Shown here in pieces: positions 1-4,686 of a stretch of DNA of 7,524 nt. Every line of letters begins with the position of its first letter. The stretch's first letter is position 1. The stretch is from Thermoproteales archaeon (GTDB lineage Archaea; Thermoproteota; Thermoprotei; Thermoproteales; Thermocladiaceae), in NCBI GenBank assembly GCA_027068725.1, contig JAMOMD010000295.1, forward strand, positions 1 to 7,524, in the 5' to 3' direction. The translations under genes were made by a program, and so were the position numbers. Under the pieces are notes generated by a model. It did not search any database, was not told where the DNA came from, and saw nothing but the letters and a program-made list of their open reading frames with translations.

Positions 1-663
1 GTACTCAACGAGCCTAAGCTATGGTACAGAGAGGTCAGCCTAGAAGGCAGAGAGTATACTAAGGACATAATCGCAGTATACAGAAGAACATTCGAGTACA
101 TGAACAAGATCCTAGAAGAGTTTGAACAGGAAGATCACGTACTCTACAATCTCGAACAAGCACCAGCTGAGTCAAGCAGCTACAGATTCGCTAGACTAGA
201 CTGGGAGATGTATCCAGAATTCAGAGAATACATACCACGCGGAAAAGACCCATACTCAGATAAAGAGGAAGTATTCTACACAAGCCAGAACACGCCACCA
301 TACACAACATATAGATTAGAGACGCAGATCCTGATAGAGTCCGAAACTCAGCCACTATTTACAGGAGGAGTAATGAAGCACATATTCGTGCACAGGCCAG
401 TCGAGCCAGAGAATGTGAAGAAGCTCATGCTAGGAATAGCCGAGTACTCAAACATCGTATACTACAGCTATGCACCAACACAGAGCATATGCCTAGACTG
501 TGGCTACAGGACAACAGCCCTAATATGGGAGTGTCCCAAGTGCGGAAGCAAGAATGTTGAACAGTGGAGTAGAATAGTCGGATATTACAGACCCGTCAGA
601 TACTGGAATGCCGGAAGAAGAGCAGAATTCTATAGAAGAGTTGACTTACTTTCACACACCTAA
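1..663 (+). CDS. nrdD: Anaerobic ribonucleoside-triphosphate reductase (class III), C-terminal part
   Basis: The frame is open from the first base, so the gene begins before the window and 220 residues are visible; the ATG at 100 is internal. The enzyme reduces ribonucleoside triphosphates to deoxy forms in the cytoplasm with a glycyl radical, which a separate radical-SAM activase (NrdG, not in this window) installs. Near the C terminus two CxxC pairs (visible-part residues 164/167 and 178/181, in CLDCG and CPKCGS) form the zinc site known in this family. They are followed by RIVGYY, whose Gly194 (codon 580-582) matches the radical glycine, 26 residues before the end. The family often has Cys before this glycine; here it is Val. 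PLFTGGVMKHIF further upstream also fits the family. The product implies anaerobic growth and inactivation by oxygen. It converges with the minus-strand cluster across 7 bp. Identification is firm; only the N-terminal catalytic cysteines cannot be checked. Confidence 0.95.
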   Translation, partial: VLNEPKLWYREVSLEGREYTKDIIAVYRRTFEYMNKILEEFEQEDHVLYNLEQAPAESSSYRFARLDWEMYPEFREYIPRGKDPYSDKEEVFYTSQNTPPYTTYRLETQILIESETQPLFTGGVMKHIFVHRPVEPENVKKLMLGIAEYSNIVYYSYAPTQSICLDCGYRTTALIWECPKCGSKNVEQWSRIVGYYRPVRYWNAGRRAEFYRRVDLLSHT

Positions 664-670
664 CCTATTA

Positions 671-1228
671 TCATCTAGACCTTATGATTTCTAGCGCCTG
701 AATTACCCTCTTCACTATCTCGAGATCTTTGACAAGCCTCTCATATGTCGCTTCATCTATTTCTCCTCTTGACTTAGCATCCTCAAGCTCTTTTAACAAG
801 GCTTCAACCTTCTCTAAGCTAAGCCCAACAGTATCTATTGACCTAATCCAGTGCTCTTTTATAGAATTCTCAATTTCTTCATACCTGCTCTTCAACTCGT
901 CATATAGTGTACTTATTCTAGAGAGTATCTCGTTAAGAGATGACAGTCCTGCATTAAATGTCTCTTCATCAATTATATCAAGTTCACGCTTTATCCTAAG
1001 CTCTTCAATTAAATGTTTTGTAAGTTCAAGCTCATTTTTCAGCTCTTCAATCTTTGCATATATTAGAGCGTTATCAATATCCCACTTCTTCTTAAGCTCC
1101 ATCACGGCTCTCCTATACTCATCCCAGAGAGCGTTAACCCTATCTAGAAGTCTCTTATACTCTTCATACTTCTTGTTAACGTACTCCAGTATAGACTCTA
1201 TGTATGATTCTAGTTTACTAATCGCCAT
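671..1228 (-). CDS. Coiled-coil protein with two SHOCT-like hairpins (paralogue of the upstream gene)
   Basis: A 185-residue protein, nearly all predicted helix and rich in E, K, L and I, without signal peptide, membrane segment or cysteine. Two stretches (about residues 72-100 and 142-170) resemble the SHOCT helical hairpin: leucine-rich helix, a short turn such as RGEIDEATY, then a second helix. The protein aligns almost without gaps to the C-terminal two thirds of the gene just upstream (WxxYxRxV shared; W-to-hairpin spacing 56 residues in both), so the two are tandem paralogues. This copy lacks the four-cysteine head and Ala/Pro linker. The ATG overlaps the upstream stop as TAATG and is preceded by AGGTGG six bases away, so the two are probably made from one message and perhaps in fixed ratio. 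A structural or scaffolding role, possibly by pairing with the paralogue, is inference. I recognise no named family; the reading frame itself is firm. Confidence 0.85.
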   Translation of the reverse strand: MAISKLESYIESILEYVNKKYEEYKRLLDRVNALWDEYRRAVMELKKKWDIDNALIYAKIEELKNELELTKHLIEELRIKRELDIIDEETFNAGLSSLNEILSRISTLYDELKSRYEEIENSIKEHWIRSIDTVGLSLEKVEALLKELEDAKSRGEIDEATYERLVKDLEIVKRVIQALEIIRSR

Positions 1229-2019
1229 TACTCACCACCTACGAGACTCTCTATCTCACGCTTAAGCTTCTCGTAAATTTCCTGAGAAATCTTTCCTTCT
1301 CTAAGCAACTCGTCAAGACGAGCAAGAACAAGCCTCATCTTACTAACTTCAAGTGTTGGAGTTATTGCTAACAATCTCTTGACGTGAGTCGAAATTCCAC
1401 TCGTAACCTCACTATATCTTCTGCTAAGTTCTTCGTACTCTCTCTTTAACTTACTTAGTCTATTCTCTATCTCGTCACGTAGCTTAATGTACTGCTCTTC
1501 ATCGAGTAAACCTACAGATCTTCTATAATCAAGTTCTTTGAGATCTGTCTCATACATTATTATAGCCCTCTTCAGAAGTTCTAAATGATGTTCGATTAAT
1601 ATTCTATCTCTTGAAAATGATAGTCTAGTATCATTAACACTTCTTTCATAAGTACTCCACTTATCATTTAGATCCTGAACCTTGTTTTCGTACTCTGATA
1701 TTATTCTTCGTAAATCATCTATAATAAGTTCCTCATATTCTTTAGGCATGACAGTCTCTGCTGGTTTCGCCTCAACAGAAGGAGCTGCTGGGGCAGGTGC
1801 AGTTACAGTAGTCTCAGCTGTCGCTTCTGCTGGTTTTTGCTCAGCTTTCTCCACAGCTTTTGCTGCAGCTGCTCTATGCCTGATATATATCGGACAGGTG
1901 TAGTAGTCTAGTAGACAACTCCAAGCATACGGGTTTACTGGTCTTCCTGTATACTCACAGATGTAGGTATCTCCCTGTCTCTTCAATGCGGGACATACAG
2001 CACCAGAGCGGGATGACAT
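1228..2019 (-). CDS. Four-cysteine (putative zinc) head plus coiled-coil protein
   Basis: The product is 263 residues from the ATG at 2019. In-frame TTG and GTG codons lie four and three codons upstream, but they overlap GGTGAT, a good ribosome binding site four bases before this ATG, so the ATG is preferred. Three parts are visible. Residues 9-42 carry Cys9, Cys21, Cys35 and Cys42 in a compact aromatic-rich segment (CEYTGRP, then CPIY), a likely metal-binding knuckle. Residues of about 50-90 form a flexible Ala/Pro/Glu/Thr linker containing KPAE twice. The rest is a long helical, coiled-coil region with SHOCT-like hairpins at about 160-187 and 231-258 (LLREGKISQEIYEKLK). No signal peptide or membrane span is seen, so it should be cytoplasmic. 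It is third in the minus-strand cluster, 16 bp after the nucleotidyltransferase and overlapping the next gene by one base. Metal binding and any partner role are inferred; no named family is recognised. Confidence 0.85.
   Translation of the reverse strand: MSSRSGAVCPALKRQGDTYICEYTGRPVNPYAWSCLLDYYTCPIYIRHRAAAAKAVEKAEQKPAEATAETTVTAPAPAAPSVEAKPAETVMPKEYEELIIDDLRRIISEYENKVQDLNDKWSTYERSVNDTRLSFSRDRILIEHHLELLKRAIIMYETDLKELDYRRSVGLLDEEQYIKLRDEIENRLSKLKREYEELSRRYSEVTSGISTHVKRLLAITPTLEVSKMRLVLARLDELLREGKISQEIYEKLKREIESLVGGE
1235..1240 (-). promoter_or_regulatory. Ribosome binding site of the short coiled-coil gene
   Basis: AGGTGG on the minus strand lies six bases before the ATG at 1228 and inside the last codons of the upstream coiled-coil gene. 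With the TAATG stop-start overlap it suggests translational coupling or efficient re-initiation. Confidence 0.7.
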
Positions 2020-2023
2020 TACT

Positions 2024-2029
2024 ATCACC
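2024..2029 (-). promoter_or_regulatory. Ribosome binding site that decides the start of the four-cysteine gene
   Basis: GGTGAT on the minus strand lies four bases before the ATG at 2019. The in-frame TTG (2031) and GTG (2028) overlap or precede this site and are therefore unlikely starts. Confidence 0.7.
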
Positions 2030-2035
2030 AAATGT

Positions 2036-2761
2036 TCAGGACGTGCTTATATTGACTTCACTTAACATACCTGTAGCTTTTGAATAGTCATCTACAGTAC
2101 CAAGATCAAGAAAAGTACCATTTACCGATTTCACAATGACATTCCTAGCCTTATCTACAAGAATATTTACAAATACATTCATATCAAGATACTTAGTGCA
2201 CCTACATAAATCGTGCAAAGTTCTTAAAAGATGTCTCTTAACATAGTATATACCTGTGACGATATTTAACGTAGGCTTCTCAACCCATTTAATAAATTTC
2301 TCCCCAACACTCTCAATAACACCATACTTAATGCGTAGAGGAGACGTAATAATACAAAGATCAAAATCAGACCTACATATCAGCTCATTCGTGATATCTA
2401 GAAGATTCTTCACAAATACATCATCTATAAATACATCACCATTAACTATAAGCAAGTCGTCATTAACATTATTCACAATGTCGCATAGCTGTCCCGCAGT
2501 TCCTCTCAAGGTGTTTGATATTACTATGTTAACTTTTTGATTTTTCTCAAATATCTTATGCAGATACTCTGCAAAAGGTATAGCGATGTATCCCAGGACT
2601 ATGTGTACTCTATCGAATATTCCTGAGCTAAGAAATTTATCAAGAAGATTCAATACGTTAGATATTCTATCTGTGAGAGGGACAAGAGGTTTCGGCGTTA
2701 TACACGTTACCGGGAACAGTCTCTTTCCAACACCTGCAGCAAGTATAGCTAGCTCTGGCAA
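2036..2761 (-). CDS. Sugar-phosphate nucleotidyltransferase (NTP_transferase family)
   Basis: A 241-residue protein of the RmlA/GlmU-type nucleotidyltransferase fold, which joins a sugar 1-phosphate to an NTP, releasing pyrophosphate. The signature is plain: LAAGVGKRLFPVT followed by PKPLVPL (residues 7-29, Lys24 in the second part), GTAG (87-90) for base recognition, NGD with metal-binding Asp109, GVIESV (147-152), EKP (161-163), and FLDLGTVDDY near the end. There is no C-terminal left-handed helix or acyltransferase domain, so it is a stand-alone transferase. The exact sugar and nucleotide cannot be told. The start is TTG, supported by AGGTGA six bases upstream and by the signature beginning at residue 6. 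It lies 17 bp after the cysteine-rich gene and 16 bp before the four-cysteine gene, consistent with one transcript. Hand counts over six sequence lines give about 33% GC, against about 50% in sampled kinase and ligase lines, which could reflect transfer. Confidence 0.9.
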   Translation of the reverse strand: MPELAILAAGVGKRLFPVTCITPKPLVPLTDRISNVLNLLDKFLSSGIFDRVHIVLGYIAIPFAEYLHKIFEKNQKVNIVISNTLRGTAGQLCDIVNNVNDDLLIVNGDVFIDDVFVKNLLDITNELICRSDFDLCIITSPLRIKYGVIESVGEKFIKWVEKPTLNIVTGIYYVKRHLLRTLHDLCRCTKYLDMNVFVNILVDKARNVIVKSVNGTFLDLGTVDDYSKATGMLSEVNISTS

Positions 2762-2767
2762 TCGTGT

Positions 2768-2773
2768 TCACCT
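2768..2773 (-). promoter_or_regulatory. Ribosome binding site of the nucleotidyltransferase gene
   Basis: AGGTGA on the minus strand lies six bases before the TTG start at 2761. It supports use of this rare start codon, which also places the nucleotide-binding signature at the expected N-terminal position. Confidence 0.75.
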
Positions 2774-2778
2774 AACTA

Positions 2779-3099
2779 TTACAGATAATCTTCGAGACCT
2801 ATCTTCTTCAACTTTGAGCGAACCTTCTCAACCTCCTTCTCAAACTTCTTAGCCTCCTTGATTATGTCAAACTCGCTTGGCGTTTCTCTCTCAGGTCCAT
2901 GGCGTAGACACTTGCCCTCTGGTGTGAGTGCATGTGCTGCACATGATGCAAATTGGCACTTGGCGCCTATGCAAGCATCGTTAGTCAGTGAGCATATTAT
3001 CATGACTTTGTCTCCTCTTCGCACGATTCTAAGACACTTCTTGAGACAGCGAAACTCGGGACACTTTGGTCCCTCACAATCCTTCAAACCGCTTGACAT
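2779..3099 (-). CDS. Small cysteine-rich protein with duplicated C-x4-C-x4-C module
   Basis: A 106-residue protein from the ATG at 3099. A GTG at 3123 would add eight residues, but it lies only about 15 bp downstream of a TATA-like element at 3136-3143 and so probably precedes the transcription start. Nine cysteines fall in residues 8-64: 8, 13, 18, 22, 36, 43, 48, 53 and 64. Two modules are visible. Module A is CEGPKC, four residues, C, then KKCLR; module B is CIGAKC, four residues, C, then GKCLR. Each opens with C-x-G-x-K-C and exact C-x4-C-x4-C spacing, so an internal duplication is likely. The last 30 residues form a charged helix (KKFEKEVEKVRSKLKK). Without a signal peptide the cysteines are likely to bind zinc or an iron-sulfur cluster rather than form secreted disulfides; this is inference. 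It heads the minus-strand cluster. I do not recognise the family. Confidence 0.8.
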   Translation of the reverse strand: MSSGLKDCEGPKCPEFRCLKKCLRIVRRGDKVMIICSLTNDACIGAKCQFASCAAHALTPEGKCLRHGPERETPSEFDIIKEAKKFEKEVEKVRSKLKKIGLEDYL

Positions 3100-3124
3100 A
3101 TTGTTACACGCTTGATTTAGCACG

Positions 3125-4114
3125 CTACACGGAGATATTTAAACATTCGTTCAAGACTTTCGAAAACACAGCATAGGCTTCTATAAAACCCTGAGTCCTC
3201 AGGTAATTAGCAACATATTCTGGACTTGGGATAGATGAAGCACCTGGAAGTGTACACTTCACAGCACTGAAAAACGATGCAACACGCCCAGCAGTCTCTG
3301 GATCTACTTGAAGCTTTCTCAGCAAAGTATAGACTCCTGCATATACATCACCAGCACCTGTCGTGTCCACAGCCTTGACAGGAATCGTAGGCACCTCTAT
3401 CCTGACCCCATCAGCAAGTATCACGCTTCCTCTCTCGCCTAACGTTACAACAATCTCGCAGTCACATCCTACAGCGTCCAGAAGCTTGCTAAGCCCCTTC
3501 TCGAGATCTTTCTCTCCAGTAAGTTCAACAAGCTCAGGATAGTTCATGAACACGAACTTGACACATCTCTGAACAAGCCTCCTGAAGTACTCAAGTCCTC
3601 TTCGTGCAATCTGAGTTCGCATACCAAGAGACACAGTTACATGACGGGCACAGGAAGACAGAACTTCCAGACACTTCTCCACGTGCTCAGCTTCCGAAAA
3701 CACCACATGCACGTGCTCTACATGCTCTCTCTCAAGTACTTCAGGATCAGGTGGAGAAAACAGCCTATTCGCACCTTCGTGAGCTATCATGTATTTAACA
3801 CCACGAGAATCAACAAGACACACAACTATACCCGTGGTGCCACTGACCTTCCTAACATATCTTACATCAACTCCACATTTAACAAGATAGTCAAGTGCGT
3901 ACTCAGCAAGAACATCCTGTCCACAAGATGCGAACAGCAGAGCCTTAGCACCTAACTTAGCTATCGTGATAGCGTAGTTTACTGCTGCTCCCCCCACACT
4001 TACGTAGGCCTGTCTCGCACTCTCTCGAGAATCAGGATCTGGAATCTTGTCCACCTGCAGATAAATATCTACATTAAGATGACCCATAGATGCGAAGACT
4101 ATGGTCTTGTACAC
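3125..4114 (-). CDS. PfkB/ribokinase-family sugar or nucleoside kinase
   Basis: A 329-residue cytoplasmic kinase that transfers phosphate from ATP (or ADP in some archaeal members) to a sugar or nucleoside hydroxyl. The N terminus has the family's first strand and substrate region (GHLNVDIYLQ, residues 11-20), then the PfkB-1 signature VGGAAVNYA (40-48). NYPE (191-194) matches the NxxE motif linked to Mg and phosphate binding. DTTGAGD (250-256) is the PfkB-2 anion hole, with Asp256 as catalytic base. Length is normal for the family. The start is GTG; an ATG at codon 10 would cut the first beta strand, so GTG is preferred, and no Shine-Dalgarno is seen, consistent with a leaderless message. 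Substrate (ribose, nucleoside, ketodeoxygluconate or hexose phosphate) cannot be fixed from sequence alone. It lies directly upstream of the cysteine-rich gene but that gene appears to have its own TATA element. Confidence 0.92.
   Translation of the reverse strand: MYKTIVFASMGHLNVDIYLQVDKIPDPDSRESARQAYVSVGGAAVNYAITIAKLGAKALLFASCGQDVLAEYALDYLVKCGVDVRYVRKVSGTTGIVVCLVDSRGVKYMIAHEGANRLFSPPDPEVLEREHVEHVHVVFSEAEHVEKCLEVLSSCARHVTVSLGMRTQIARRGLEYFRRLVQRCVKFVFMNYPELVELTGEKDLEKGLSKLLDAVGCDCEIVVTLGERGSVILADGVRIEVPTIPVKAVDTTGAGDVYAGVYTLLRKLQVDPETAGRVASFFSAVKCTLPGASSIPSPEYVANYLRTQGFIEAYAVFSKVLNECLNISV
3136..3143 (-). promoter_or_regulatory. TATA-like element of the four-gene minus-strand cluster
   Basis: TTTAAATA on the minus strand matches the archaeal TATA-box consensus well. 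Its centre is about 40 bp before the ATG at 3099, so transcription would start near 3113 and give a leader of about 14 bases without a Shine-Dalgarno. The element lies inside the last codons of the PfkB kinase gene. It is the only strong TATA-like match ahead of the cluster, so it probably drives all four genes. Confidence 0.55.
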
Positions 4115-4128
4115 GCATATCGGTAGGA

Positions 4129-4143
4129 ATTAACATTAATCAA
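4129..4143. promoter_or_regulatory. Shared divergent promoter core between kinase and coiled-coil gene
   Basis: The 48-bp gap between the GTG at 4114 (minus) and ATG at 4163 (plus) contains an AT-rich core, TTAACATTAATCAA at 4130-4143, nearly equidistant from both starts. Read either way it gives a TATA-like octamer about 24-27 bp from a start codon, which fits leaderless messages in both directions. No Shine-Dalgarno is present on either side. Confidence 0.45.
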
Positions 4144-4162
4144 GATTATTTACCCATAGCCC

Positions 4163-4666
4163 ATGAGACTAACAGAGGAACAGTACAGAAGACTCCTCGA
4201 GCTCAGGAATAAATTAAGAAAAAAGATAGAAAAACTAAGAAAAACACTTAGAGAATACGAGGAGCTTCTTCGAGCAATAGACTCAATAATAAGATCAACA
4301 TCTATAACGACAGCACAGGAAATTTATGAAGAATCTGCACCAGCTAGAGAATTAGAGAGAAAGTGTCTCGAAGTTAAGGAGGCTGAGGATCATTACGAGA
4401 TATATCTTAAGTTTCAATTGAAAAAAGATGATTGGAGATACAAGAAATATCTCAGAGATAGAGTCTTAGATAAATTCAAAGCTGAGGACAGGGCAAGAGT
4501 TAGGGATGGTGAACTAGATGAAGAGCATGCATTTGACTATGAAGTTGTTACAAGAGAAGATGGCACTATCGAATGTATAAAAGTTTGGAATTGTGATACT
4601 GCTAGGCTTAATAGAATAATTGAAGCTGTTCAGCATATATGTCAGAAAGTTATTGAGAAAGAGTAG
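4163..4666 (+). CDS. Unrecognised protein: N-terminal coiled coil plus small alpha/beta domain
   Basis: A 167-residue protein whose residues 4-45 form a strongly charged coiled coil with leucine heptads (LRNKLRKKIEKLRKTL). After a short linker (46-60) a second part (about 62-165) mixes helix and strand: HYEIYLKFQLKKDDW, a basic helix, FDYEVVTRED, IECIKVWNCD, then a final helix. Cysteines are at 68, 138, 144 and 160. No signal peptide, membrane span or catalytic motif is seen. The ATG has no Shine-Dalgarno and begins about 26 bp after the AT-rich core of a shared divergent promoter, so the message is probably leaderless. It is divergent from the PfkB kinase and converges with the DNA ligase across 20 bp, so it is likely a single-gene transcript. 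Sampled lines are AT-rich, like the coiled-coil cluster. The layout suggests an oligomeric cytoplasmic protein; function is unknown to me. Confidence 0.8.
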   Translation: MRLTEEQYRRLLELRNKLRKKIEKLRKTLREYEELLRAIDSIIRSTSITTAQEIYEESAPARELERKCLEVKEAEDHYEIYLKFQLKKDDWRYKKYLRDRVLDKFKAEDRARVRDGELDEEHAFDYEVVTREDGTIECIKVWNCDTARLNRIIEAVQHICQKVIEKE

Positions 4667-4686
4667 TGCAAACTCTTGTCTAGTTC

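Noticed and set aside
729..1265. 178-codon open frame on the plus strand, antisense to the coiled-coil genes
   Set aside because: It is extremely Ser-rich, as expected from the antisense of E/K/L-rich codons, has no ribosome site, and overlaps two well-supported minus-strand genes.
671..2019. ESCRT-III/CdvB or CdvA cell-division proteins
   Set aside because: The helical, charged character is suggestive, but no ESCRT-III core motif, MIM2 motif or PRC-barrel is visible, and a CdvC-type ATPase is not in the window.
2020..2031. TTG (2031) or GTG (2028) as start of the four-cysteine gene
   Set aside because: Both overlap or precede the GGTGAT ribosome site that fits the ATG at 2019.
3100..3123. 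GTG at 3123 as start of the cysteine-rich gene
   Set aside because: It is only about 15 bp past the TATA-like element, so transcription likely starts after it; the ATG at 3099 is preferred. It would add only eight residues.
2036..4114. PfkB kinase and nucleotidyltransferase as an HldE-like heptose activation pair
   Set aside because: They are separated by the cysteine-rich gene with its own promoter, and the transferase is of the RmlA/GlmU type rather than the HldE cytidylyltransferase-like type; no sequence feature ties their substrates together.
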